Positions 1 to 5,318 of a stretch of DNA of 5,318 nt are shown piece after piece; position 1 is the first letter of the stretch, and each line of letters opens with the position of its first letter. Origin of the DNA: Gallionellales bacterium CG03_land_8_20_14_0_80_55_15 (lineage in GTDB: Bacteria > Pseudomonadota > Gammaproteobacteria > Burkholderiales > Gallionellaceae); NCBI GenBank assembly GCA_002780675.1, contig PEUR01000013.1, positions 1 through 5,318 on the forward strand. Direction: 5' to 3'. The notes beneath the pieces were generated by a model. The model had not been told where the DNA came from, did no database searches, and worked only from the letters and a program-made list of their open reading frames with translations. The position numbers were made by a program, and so were the translations under genes.

Positions 1-527
1 TGCCGCCGCTGTGTAAGCTCTATCGGGACAAGGGCGTGGAATTGCGCGGCGACGCGGCGGCGCGCGCCATCGTCGCGCAGATGAACAGGGGTTATTCATT
101 GGCAAGTTCTACCCCCATCCCCCCTCCCCTTCAAGGGGAGGGTCGGGGTGGGGATGGGGTAATAATTTTTGATATGGCAGCCGCGACTGAGGAAGACTGG
201 CGCACCGAATACCTCGCACCGATCTTGAGCGTGCGCGTGGTCGCCGACCTGGATGCGGCCATAGACCACATCAACACCTACAGCTCGCAGCACACCGACA
301 GCATCGTCACCGAAAACTACAGCCGGGCGATGCGCTTCCTGCGCGAAGTGGATTCAAGCAGCGTGATGGTAAACGCCTCAACGCGCTTCGCCGATGGCTT
401 TGAATACGGGCTGGGCGCGGAAATCGGCATATCCACCGACAAAATTCACGCGCGCGGCCCAGTCGGCATGGAAGGTCTGACCTCACAAAAATACATTGTG
501 CTGGGCAGCGGACAGATCAGAACTTAA
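1..527 (+). CDS. proA: Gamma-glutamyl phosphate reductase, C-terminal part, with an in-frame repeat insertion
   Basis: This is the 3' portion of the NADPH-dependent enzyme that reduces gamma-glutamyl phosphate to glutamate-5-semialdehyde, the second step of proline synthesis in the cytoplasm. The window opens inside the gene; the first full codon is at position 3 and TAA ends at 527. Recognisable ProA blocks are the DAAA region, [46 protein letters not shown] and [12 protein letters not shown]. The catalytic cysteine lies upstream and is not visible. Compared from memory with E. coli ProA, about 31 extra residues sit between AQM (codon at 81-83) and AAATEEDW (from about 177). They are encoded by a GC-rich palindrome and its flanks, and the frame is kept on both sides. 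The insertion falls in a stretch that is poorly conserved in the family, so the enzyme may remain active. The ATG at 36 is internal and not a real start. Family assignment is very secure; activity is inferred. Confidence 0.95.
   Translation, partial: PPLCKLYRDKGVELRGDAAARAIVAQMNRGYSLASSTPIPPPLQGEGRGGDGVIIFDMAAATEEDWRTEYLAPILSVRVVADLDAAIDHINTYSSQHTDSIVTENYSRAMRFLREVDSSSVMVNASTRFADGFEYGLGAEIGISTDKIHARGPVGMEGLTSQKYIVLGSGQIRT
109..160. repeat. Family B palindromic repeat, copy B1, inside proA
   Basis: A perfect 10-bp inverted repeat (122-131 and 133-142, arm ccctcccctt, one central base) is flanked by outer arms of the ccccatcc/ggatgggg type near 113-120 and 150-159. It is translated in proA as a Pro/Gly-rich peptide containing [13 protein letters not shown]. 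The triplet ATG at 81-83 and again at 174-176 could mark the edges of the inserted 93 bases, but three bases are too few to claim a target duplication. The same 10-bp arms recur at 2485-2505. Confidence 0.9.
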
Positions 528-570
528 GCCGTCATTGGTAAAACAACTGAATAAAACGACACAGAATAAC

Positions 571-574
571 GGAG
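571..574 (+). promoter_or_regulatory. Shine-Dalgarno site of lpdA
   Basis: GGAG sits five bases before the ATG at 580. It fixes the lpdA start there rather than at the earlier in-frame ATG at 496. That earlier ATG lies inside proA and would add 28 residues unlike any lipoyl domain. Confidence 0.85.
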
Positions 575-579
575 AAAAA

Positions 580-2415
580 ATGAGCCAAATTATCGAAGTA
601 AAAGTACCGGACATCGGCGATTACAAAGACGTTGCCATTATCGAAGTCTCGGTAAAAGTCGGCGACAGCGTCGAAAAAGAACAGTCGCTGATTACGCTGG
701 AAACCGACAAGGCGGCGATGGAAGTCCCCAGCACCGCCGCTGGCGTGGTGAAAGAACTGAAGGTCAAGGTCGGCGACAAAGTCTCGGAAGGGGCGATTAT
801 TCTGACACTTGAAAAATCCCCCCCTACCCCCCCTTTTACAAAGGGGGGAGATTCATCTACTGACGCACATACAGCATCAACCAACCCTTCCGACCCCACC
901 CCACCCTTTGCAACAGCGGGGCTGGGGGACGATAGCCACTCGACGCGAGCCACTTCAGTTACCGCCCCCCCCTTTGAAAAAGGGGGGTTGGGGGGGATTC
1001 CTGGTGACATTCACGCCGAAGTCGTGGTGTTAGGGGCGGGCCCCGGCGGCTATACCGCCGCGTTCCGCGCTGCCGATTTAGGCAAACAGGTGATATTGAT
1101 CGAGAAGCATTCCAGCTTGGGCGGCGTGTGCCTGAATGTCGGCTGCATCCCGTCCAAAGCCTTGCTGCATGTCGCCAAAGTCATCTCGGAAGCGGAGGAA
1201 GTCTCACATCACGGCGTGACTTTCGCCAAGCCGGAAGTGGACATAGACAAAATCCGGGGTTGGAAGGAAGGCATTGTCGGTCGTCTCACCGGCGGCTTGA
1301 AGCAACTCGCCAAACAAAGAAAAGTTCAAGTTATTCAAGGACTTGCAAAATTCACCTCCGCGAACTCGATTTCCGTGCAAACACCGGAAGGCGAGAAGAT
1401 CGTTACCTTTGACAACGCCATCGTCGCGGCGGGCTCAAGCGTGGCGCGCATCCCCGGCTTCCCCTACGATGACCCGCGCATCATTGATTCCACTGGCGCG
1501 CTGGCCTTGCAAGACGTACCCCGCCGCCTGCTTATCCTGGGCGGCGGCATCATCGGGCTGGAAATGGCGACCGTTTATGACGCGCTGGGCAGCAAGATTT
1601 CCGTGGTCGAACTGATGGATCAACTGATTCCGGGTGCGGACAAGGATATGGTCAAGCCGCTGCACAGCCGCATTGCCAAACGCTACGAGGCGATTTACCT
1701 GAAGACCCGTGTCACTAAAATCGAAGCCCTCGCGGCGGGCTTGCGCGTCACTTTTGAAGGCGAACAAGCCCCCGAACCGCAACTCTACGACCGCGTGCTG
1801 ATGGCGGTCGGTCGCCGTCCGAACGGTCGTGAGATCGGCGCGGAAGCGGCGGGGTTGACCGTCAATGAGCGCGGTTTCATTCCGGTGGACAAGCAGCAGC
1901 GCACCAACGTGCCGCATATTTTCGCCATCGGCGACATCGTCGGCGACCCGATGCTGGCGCACAAGGCGGTGCATGAAGGCAAAGTCGCGGCGGAAAATAT
2001 CGCCGGACACAAGGCGTTTTTCGAGCCGCTGACGATTCCCTCGGTGGCCTACACCGATCCTGAAATCGCCTGGATGGGACTGACCGAAACACAAGCGAAG
2101 GCACAAGGCATCGCCTACGAAAAGGGCAGTTTCCCTTGGGCGGCTTCGGGGCGCGCCTTGTCGGTAGGACGCGAAGAAGGCTCGACCAAAGTGCTGCTCG
2201 ACCCTGCCACAAGGCGCATTTTGGGCGCGGGCATCGTCGGCGTAAACGCGGGCGAACTGATCGCCGAAGCGGTGCTGGCACTGGAAATGGGCGCGGACAT
2301 GGAAGACATCGGCCTGACCATCCACCCGCATCCGACATTATCGGAAACCTTCTGCTTCGCCGCCGAAATGGCGGAAGGCACGATTACCGACTTGATGCCA
2401 CCGCGTAAAAGATAG
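580..2415 (+). CDS. lpdA: Dihydrolipoamide dehydrogenase (E3) with N-terminal lipoyl domain
   Basis: This 611-residue flavoprotein reoxidises dihydrolipoamide in 2-oxoacid dehydrogenase complexes, passing electrons through a disulfide and FAD to NAD+. Residues 4-79 form a biotinyl/lipoyl domain with the lipoylation motif ETDKA (Lys44). Residues about 80-142 are a linker. The E3 part follows: FAD-binding GAGPGG (152-157), redox disulfide CLNVGC (Cys184/Cys189), NAD-binding GGGIIG (321-326), second FAD motif FAIGD (448-452), and the C-terminal dimerisation domain with the HPTLSE catalytic pair His584/Glu589. All key residues are intact. Lipoyl-E3 fusions are known in betaproteobacteria and Neisseria, at about 595 residues. 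The linker is odd: instead of the usual Ala/Pro-rich stretch it is largely encoded by three palindromic repeats. The gene lies 52 bases after proA, with no aceE or aceF next to it in the window. Whether it serves pyruvate or 2-oxoglutarate dehydrogenase cannot be told from here. Confidence 0.97.
   Translation: MSQIIEVKVPDIGDYKDVAIIEVSVKVGDSVEKEQSLITLETDKAAMEVPSTAAGVVKELKVKVGDKVSEGAIILTLEKSPPTPPFTKGGDSSTDAHTASTNPSDPTPPFATAGLGDDSHSTRATSVTAPPFEKGGLGGIPGDIHAEVVVLGAGPGGYTAAFRAADLGKQVILIEKHSSLGGVCLNVGCIPSKALLHVAKVISEAEEVSHHGVTFAKPEVDIDKIRGWKEGIVGRLTGGLKQLAKQRKVQVIQGLAKFTSANSISVQTPEGEKIVTFDNAIVAAGSSVARIPGFPYDDPRIIDSTGALALQDVPRRLLILGGGIIGLEMATVYDALGSKISVVELMDQLIPGADKDMVKPLHSRIAKRYEAIYLKTRVTKIEALAAGLRVTFEGEQAPEPQLYDRVLMAVGRRPNGREIGAEAAGLTVNERGFIPVDKQQRTNVPHIFAIGDIVGDPMLAHKAVHEGKVAAENIAGHKAFFEPLTIPSVAYTDPEIAWMGLTETQAKAQGIAYEKGSFPWAASGRALSVGREEGSTKVLLDPATRRILGAGIVGVNAGELIAEAVLALEMGADMEDIGLTIHPHPTLSETFCFAAEMAEGTITDLMPPRKR
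815..850. repeat. Family A palindromic repeat, copy A1, in the lpdA linker
   Basis: Seven C, TA, seven C, TTTT, then a short loop and AAA-GGGGGG. The 9-bp stem pairs 828-836 (ccccccttt) with 840-848 (aaagggggg). In the lpdA frame it reads as a [10 protein letters not shown] peptide. Its sequence is the reverse complement, with few differences, of copy A3 at 965-999. Confidence 0.9.
892..932. repeat. Degenerate family A repeat, copy A2, in the lpdA linker
   Basis: This copy has the same layout and orientation as A3: a C-rich arm ending in CCCTTTG, then a G-rich arm (gcggggctgggggac). The pairing is interrupted by several mismatches, so it looks like an older, decayed copy. In the lpdA frame it gives [10 protein letters not shown], aligning residue by residue with [10 protein letters not shown] of A3. 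Confidence 0.7.
965..999. repeat. Family A palindromic repeat, copy A3, in the lpdA linker
   Basis: Eight C, TTT, a short loop, AAA, six G, TT, seven G. The 9-bp stem pairs 967-975 with 979-987 and has the same arms as A1. It lies opposite in orientation to A1 and about 115 bases from it. In frame it encodes [12 protein letters not shown], directly before the first strand of the E3 domain. Confidence 0.9.
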
Positions 2416-2431
2416 AACGTTATCGTTCTTT
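2414..2431 (+). terminator. Possible weak terminator hairpin after lpdA
   Basis: AGAACG (2414-2419) and CGTTCT (2424-2429) form a 6-bp stem with a TTAT loop, starting within the lpdA stop codon and followed by only two more T. The shape fits an intrinsic terminator, but the T run is too short for confidence. The larger repeat hairpin just downstream may matter more for the mRNA end. Confidence 0.35.
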
Positions 2432-2505
2432 CCCCTTCAAGGGTAAGGACAGGATGGAATAGCTTCCCTCACACCCATCCCCACCCCTCCCCTTGAAGGG
2501 GAGGG
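2431..2505. repeat. Composite family B repeat pair in the lpdA-DUF4197 gap (copies B2 and B3)
   Basis: Two family B copies face each other. B2 (2431-2459) is degenerate but shares the 13 bases tccccttcaaggg exactly with B1 in proA. B3 (about 2472-2505) is in the opposite orientation and carries the same perfect 10-bp arms as B1 (2485-2494 and 2496-2505). Across the pair, tccccttcaa (2431-2440) is complementary to ttgaagggga (2493-2502), and ggatgg (2452-2457) to ccatcc (2475-2480). The whole block could therefore fold as one long imperfect hairpin or as separate small ones. This resembles the paired arrangement of REP elements in other bacteria. It ends eight bases before the ribosome-binding site of the next gene. 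Confidence 0.8.
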
Positions 2506-2512
2506 AGTTACC

Positions 2513-2517
2513 AGGAG
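2513..2517 (+). promoter_or_regulatory. Shine-Dalgarno site of the DUF4197 gene
   Basis: AGGAG lies six bases before the ATG at 2524, a near-ideal arrangement that settles the start. The stem of repeat B3 ends at 2505, so structure in the leader could affect access to this site. Confidence 0.85.
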
Positions 2518-2523
2518 TTCACC

Positions 2524-3297
2524 ATGAAACTGCATCAACTGTCGTTTATCACGCTGGTTTTATTGAGTTCATCCGCTCAGGCATTCGATTTGGGCGGGCT
2601 CAAAGAACAACTTGGGAAAGCGGTGCAAACGCCCGCTCAACCCGCCGCCGCGCCCACGGCCAGCAATCCTTCTGCCCTGTCCAGCTTCAGCAATAAAGAC
2701 CAGGTCGGCAGCCTGAAACAGGCGCTGACACAAGGCGCGGAAACTGCCGTCGCGGGACTGGCAAAAGAAAATGGCTTTCTGGGCAACGACAAGGTGCGCA
2801 TTCCCCTGCCTGCCAGCCTGCAAAAGGCTGAAAGCCTGATGCGTACCGTCGGCATGGGCAAGTACGCCGACGAGCTGACGACTTCGATGAACCGTGCGGC
2901 TGAAGCCGCCGTACCGGAAGCCAAAACCCTGCTGGTCGGTGCCGTGAAAAAAATGAGCGTTGAAGATGCCAAGGGCATTTTGCTGGGCGGCAGCGATTCC
3001 GCCACGCAATACTTCCGCAAAACCACCGAGACGCAAATTGCGGGAAAATTCAAACCCATCGTCGGCAAGTCCATGCAGAAGGTTAAACTGGCCGAAAAAT
3101 ACGACCAGTTCGCGGGCAAGGGCGTAAGCCTGGGGCTGGTGGATCAGAAGGATGCCAAGCTGGATGATTACATCACCCGCAAAGCGATGGACGGCTTGTT
3201 CCTGATGATGGCAGAACAGGAAAAGGCCATCCGCGCCAACCCCATGCAGGCCGCCGGAACGCTTGCGCAAAAGGTGTTTTCGGCGATCAAGTTGTAA
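2524..3297 (+). CDS. DUF4197 family protein, exported
   Basis: This 257-residue protein of unknown function matches the DUF4197 family, recognised from sequence character. Residues 1-20 are a signal peptide with a hydrophobic core and a likely cleavage after AQA (Ala20/Phe21), so the protein is probably periplasmic. No lipobox cysteine is seen. A Pro/Ala-rich spacer (about 36-51) precedes the domain (about 55-257). Family-typical blocks are [13 protein letters not shown], the [12 protein letters not shown] segment ending at residue 96, [12 protein letters not shown] (122-133), the [11 protein letters not shown] segment (158-168) and the C-terminal [15 protein letters not shown] helix. The protein appears mainly helical. 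It follows lpdA by 108 bases filled by repeats, so an independent promoter is possible, though none is clear. I know no established biochemical role for the family, and the neighbours do not suggest one. Confidence 0.88.
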   Translation: MKLHQLSFITLVLLSSSAQAFDLGGLKEQLGKAVQTPAQPAAAPTASNPSALSSFSNKDQVGSLKQALTQGAETAVAGLAKENGFLGNDKVRIPLPASLQKAESLMRTVGMGKYADELTTSMNRAAEAAVPEAKTLLVGAVKKMSVEDAKGILLGGSDSATQYFRKTTETQIAGKFKPIVGKSMQKVKLAEKYDQFAGKGVSLGLVDQKDAKLDDYITRKAMDGLFLMMAEQEKAIRANPMQAAGTLAQKVFSAIKL

Positions 3298-3319
3298 TTC
3301 TTACCTGAACACATCGCAG

Positions 3320-3340
3320 GGTGGGCTATGCCCGCTCCTT
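3320..3340. repeat. Small hairpin in the DUF4197-yqaA gap
   Basis: GTGGGC (3321-3326), TAT, GCCCGC (3330-3335) forms a 6-bp stem with one G-T pair. There is no clean T run after it. It could be a transcript end for the DUF4197 gene or a remnant of a small intergenic repeat. The 55-base gap otherwise holds nothing I can name. Confidence 0.4.
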
Positions 3341-3352
3341 GACCATGACGGC

Positions 3353-3731
3353 ATGACCGAAACCGCCAGCCTGTTGTCCTTATTTGCCAGCAGCTTCCTC
3401 GCCGCCACGCTGCTGCCGGGCGGCTCGGAGGCGGTGCTGTTCGGGGTGCTTAAAGCCTATCCAGACACCTTATGGACTGCTCTCATGATTGCCACGCTGG
3501 CCAATACGCTGGGCGGCATGGTGAGTTTTTACATGGGCTGGTTATTACCGCAGACTCAACCACTCAACCCTCTGAATCAATTAAGAAAATACGGCACGCC
3601 CGCCCTGCTGCTGGGCTGGGTTCCGCTGATCGGCGATGCGCTGTGCCTGGCTGCGTCTATGTGGGTGGCAAGCCGCATTGTTCATGGCACTCGGCAAATT
3701 TGCACGCTACTGGGTAATCGCACAGCTATAA
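3353..3731 (+). pseudogene. yqaA: YqaA-like DedA/VTT-type inner-membrane protein, frameshifted
   Basis: The N-terminal part, from [20 protein letters not shown] (3353 onward), aligns from its first Met with E. coli YqaA as I remember it. It continues through the hydrophobic [14 protein letters not shown] segment and [20 protein letters not shown], ending at 3649. The rest of the protein is found in the next frame: [20 protein letters not shown] begins at 3648 and runs to TAA at 3729-3731. E. coli has LLAG between LCL-like and WMR-like residues, so about three residues are missing as well as the frame. A loss of 11 bases between two ctgg copies would explain both. Repaired, the protein would be about 129 residues, near the family length of about 140. 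YqaA function is poorly known; relatives are membrane proteins of the DedA/VTT group. There is no good Shine-Dalgarno site. The alternative to a true pseudogene is a sequencing or assembly error. Confidence 0.85.
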
Positions 3732-3754
3732 GTTTGGAGGCGATGCGGTCAGCC

Positions 3755-3772
3755 ACGACGAACGACGAACGA
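3755..3772. repeat. Short 7-base tandem repeat upstream of thyA
   Basis: The unit acgacga is repeated 2.6 times without error, in the 98-base gap between the yqaA stop and thyA. It has the same period as the folA repeat but a different unit. At this copy number it could be chance. Confidence 0.55.
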
Positions 3773-3829
3773 GCACATCGTTGGGCTGTGCTAACATTCC
3801 CAAATCCTTTAACTCCCACGATTAACCCC

Positions 3830-4624
3830 ATGCGCACTTACCTCAATCTCATGCAACATGTGCTGGACAACGGCACACAAAAATCCGACCGCACCGGCAC
3901 GGGTACGGTCAGCGTGTTCGGCTATCAGATGCGCTTTGACCTGTCACAGGGCTATCCGCTGGTCACCACCAAGAAATGCCATGTCAAATCCATTATTCAC
4001 GAACTGCTGTGGTTTTTGCAGGGCGATACCAACATCCGCTATCTCAAACAAAACGGCGTAAAAATATGGGATGAATGGGCGGATGAAAACGGCGATCTGG
4101 GGCCGGTATATGGCAAGCAGTGGCGCTCGTGGCAAGCGGTGGACGGTCGGGTGATAGACCAGATCAAAATTGCCGTGGACCAGCTAAAACACAACCCCGA
4201 TTCGCGCCGCATCATCGTCTCGGCGTGGAATGTGGGCGAATTGGACAAAATGGCACTGGCACCCTGCCATGCGTTTTTCCAGTTTTATGTCTCTGAAGGC
4301 AAGCTCTCCTGCCAGCTTTATCAGCGCAGCGCCGATGTCTTCCTCGGCGTGCCCTTCAACATCGCCAGCTACGCGCTGCTGACCCTGATGATGGCGCAGG
4401 TGTGCGGTCTGGAAGCGGGCGATTTCGTGCATACCTTCGGTGATGCACACCTGTACCTGAACCATCTGGAACAAGCCAGGCTGCAACTGTCGCGCGAACC
4501 GCACCCGCTGCCGACCCTGAAGCTCAACCCGGACGTGAAAGACATACTGGGTTTCAAATATGAAGATTTCACGCTCGAAGGCTATAACCCGCATCCGGCC
4601 ATCAAGGGACAAGTGGCGGTATGA
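3830..4624 (+). CDS. thyA: Thymidylate synthase
   Basis: This cytoplasmic enzyme methylates dUMP to dTMP using methylenetetrahydrofolate, which becomes dihydrofolate. It is 264 residues, exactly the E. coli length, and colinear with it from the start. Visible active-site features are Arg21 in DRTGTGT, the [13 protein letters not shown] block, the [18 protein letters not shown] segment, Arg126/Arg127 in [11 protein letters not shown], nucleophile Cys146 in [12 protein letters not shown], Arg166 and Asp169 in QLYQRSAD, Asn177, and the HLY motif. All are intact. The non-catalytic Cys168 of E. coli is Ala here. The start at 3830 is set by family alignment ([19 protein letters not shown]). There is no convincing Shine-Dalgarno site before it. 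Upstream the same frame stays open into the shifted yqaA, so a longer product cannot be excluded from sequence alone, but it is unlikely. The stop overlaps the folA start (ATGA). Confidence 0.97.
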   Translation: MRTYLNLMQHVLDNGTQKSDRTGTGTVSVFGYQMRFDLSQGYPLVTTKKCHVKSIIHELLWFLQGDTNIRYLKQNGVKIWDEWADENGDLGPVYGKQWRSWQAVDGRVIDQIKIAVDQLKHNPDSRRIIVSAWNVGELDKMALAPCHAFFQFYVSEGKLSCQLYQRSADVFLGVPFNIASYALLTLMMAQVCGLEAGDFVHTFGDAHLYLNHLEQARLQLSREPHPLPTLKLNPDVKDILGFKYEDFTLEGYNPHPAIKGQVAV

Positions 4625-5163
4625 GCTCAATCCTCAATCCTCAATCCTCAATCCTCAATCCTCAATCCTCAATCCTCTCCATCATCGTCGCGATGGCGAA
4701 GAATCGCACCATCGGCATCCACAACACGCTGCCGTGGCGCTGTCCGGAGGACCTCAAGCACTTCAAGGCGCTGACCATGGGGCATCACATCATTATGGGG
4801 CGCAAGACATTCGACTCCATCGGCAAGCCCTTACCCGGTCGCACCACGGTGGTGGTGACGCGAGATCGTCAATTACAAATCGCGGGCTGTTTAATGGCGC
4901 ATACACTGCGGGAAGCGATCCAGCTCTGCGCCAACGACAGCCAGACTTTTATCGTGGGTGGCGCCGATATTTACTCGCAATCTATTGATTTTGTTGATTA
5001 TTTATATATAACCGAAATCCAGCTCGATGTTGAGGGGGATGCGCATTTCCCGGCATTCGATACCGAAAAATGGCAGGAAGTCGCGCGCGAAGTTTGCCAC
5101 CAAACGTTACCGCAATCGCTGGAATACCACTTCGTGACTTATCATCGCAGGAAACAGGACTGA
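4621..5163 (+). CDS. folA: Dihydrofolate reductase with repeat-encoded N-terminal extension
   Basis: FolA reduces dihydrofolate to tetrahydrofolate with NADPH, restoring the cofactor spent by ThyA. The protein is 180 residues against about 159 in E. coli; about 17 residues are extra at the N-terminus. Core motifs are [13 protein letters not shown] (20-32), LPW with the catalytic acid Asp44 (E. coli Asp27), [16 protein letters not shown] (59-74), IVGGADIY and the VEGDAHFP block near the end. The extension consists of SSILNPQ units encoded by seven copies of a 7-base repeat. Without six of those copies the gene would begin [12 protein letters not shown], a normal DHFR start. ATGA overlap with the thyA stop implies coupled translation, which fits the weak ribosome site (aaggga, 4604-4609). 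The next in-frame ATG, at 4693, would remove the first beta-strand, so 4621 is the credible start. The stop overlaps the next gene. Confidence 0.95.
   Translation: MSSILNPQSSILNPQSSILSIIVAMAKNRTIGIHNTLPWRCPEDLKHFKALTMGHHIIMGRKTFDSIGKPLPGRTTVVVTRDRQLQIAGCLMAHTLREAIQLCANDSQTFIVGGADIYSQSIDFVDYLYITEIQLDVEGDAHFPAFDTEKWQEVAREVCHQTLPQSLEYHFVTYHRRKQD
4627..4675. repeat. 7-base tandem repeat (tcaatcc) x 7 at the folA start
   Basis: Seven perfect copies in a row begin six bases into folA. Because 7 is not a multiple of 3, three units (21 bases) make one coding period, SSILNPQ. The repeat has no stop in any forward frame. Gain or loss of one or two copies would shift the folA frame; three would not. 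Six extra copies over a single ancestral one equal 42 bases, which keeps the frame. Confidence 0.97.
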
Positions 5164-5318
5164 TGTTCGAGCTACCCTCCTTATGGAATCTGCTCATTTC
5201 CACCGTGGTATTCTTTGTGGCAGTCGGGTATCTCAGGCGCACCCTGGACGAACAAGGCATCCCCAGCGGCACTACACGCGGTCTGCTGGTATTTGTGCTG
5301 GCTTACCTGATTGCCTGG
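5163..5318 (+). CDS. Small membrane protein of unknown function, N-terminal part
   Basis: This open frame begins with ATG at 5163, sharing its A with the folA stop (TGATG), and runs off the window after 52 codons. AGGA sequences at 5149-5152 and 5156-5159 may help initiation, and the overlap suggests coupled translation from the thyA-folA mRNA. The visible part has a hydrophobic segment at about residues 7-24 (LWNLLISTVVFFVAVGYL). A charged, helical stretch with RR and DEQG follows, then a second hydrophobic segment from about residue 40 (GLLVFVLAYLIAW) that continues past the edge. This suggests an inner-membrane protein with at least two spans. I do not recognise a named family and give no function; the link to folate metabolism is positional only. 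The overlap and membrane-like composition make it likely to be a real gene. Confidence 0.75.
   Translation, partial: MFELPSLWNLLISTVVFFVAVGYLRRTLDEQGIPSGTTRGLLVFVLAYLIAW

Noticed and set aside
535..567. Promoter between proA and lpdA (ttggta with cagaat)
   Set aside because: The spacing is about 21 bases and the match to consensus is poor, so it cannot be supported.
621..1010. Minus-strand open frame through the lpdA linker as a gene
   Set aside because: Its PPFxKGG-like peptides come from the palindromes read backwards; no start signal or independent coding evidence is present.
1435..2331. 298-codon open frame on the minus strand
   Set aside because: It lies wholly inside the conserved E3 domain of lpdA, has no recognisable family character and is explained by GC-rich codon bias.
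496..2415. Earlier lpdA start at 496
   Set aside because: The added 28 residues overlap the proA end and resemble nothing in lipoyl domains; the ATG at 580 has a good Shine-Dalgarno site.
2569..3270. 233-codon open frame on the minus strand
   Set aside because: It is the reverse shadow of the DUF4197 gene, which has a signal peptide, a ribosome site and family motifs.
3781..3810. Sigma70-type promoter before thyA (ttgggc / taacat)
   Set aside because: The two elements are only five bases apart, and no properly spaced pair with good matches was found.
3263..4624. One continuous 453-codon frame as a single gene
   Set aside because: It joins the DUF4197 tail in another frame, the N-terminal part of YqaA and complete ThyA. 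ThyA has its full family length from 3830, and the rest of YqaA is in a different frame.
4627..4675. CRISPR-like array
   Set aside because: Units of 7 bases are directly adjacent with no spacers, so this is a simple tandem repeat.

Overview
The window looks like chromosomal DNA of a betaproteobacterium, perhaps from the Nitrosomonadales (Gallionellaceae-like). This is inferred from protein character: a dihydrolipoamide dehydrogenase with a fused N-terminal lipoyl domain, a DUF4197 protein, a YqaA-type membrane protein and a thyA-folA pair. It is not a phylogenetic result. All genes are on the + strand and tightly packed, with no gene-free stretch above 300 bases.

Layout: (1) the 3' end of proA (proline synthesis), ending at 527; (2) lpdA, 580-2415, a lipoyl-E3 fusion; (3) a palindromic repeat cluster at 2414-2505; (4) a secreted or periplasmic DUF4197 protein, 2524-3297; (5) a frameshifted yqaA, 3353-3731; (6) thyA, 3830-4624; (7) folA, 4621-5163, overlapping thyA; (8) the start of a small membrane protein at 5163, overlapping folA and cut by the window edge. 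ThyA turns dUMP into dTMP and leaves dihydrofolate, which FolA reduces again, so genes 6 and 7 form one metabolic cycle and are translationally coupled.

The genes themselves are ordinary housekeeping genes, and I see no defence system, CRISPR array or transposase. The unusual content is repetitive DNA placed inside coding sequence. Two families of G/C-rich palindromes are present. One copy lies in frame inside proA. Three copies lie in frame in the lpdA interdomain linker, where they encode a PPF-x-K-G-G-like peptide. A further pair forms a composite hairpin just upstream of the DUF4197 gene. Separately, seven perfect tandem copies of a 7-base unit sit directly behind the folA start codon. 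They add a heptapeptide-repeat leader and make the frame sensitive to copy number. Finally, yqaA carries what looks like a small deletion that throws its frame into that of thyA, so a naive gene caller would report a false membrane protein-ThyA fusion.
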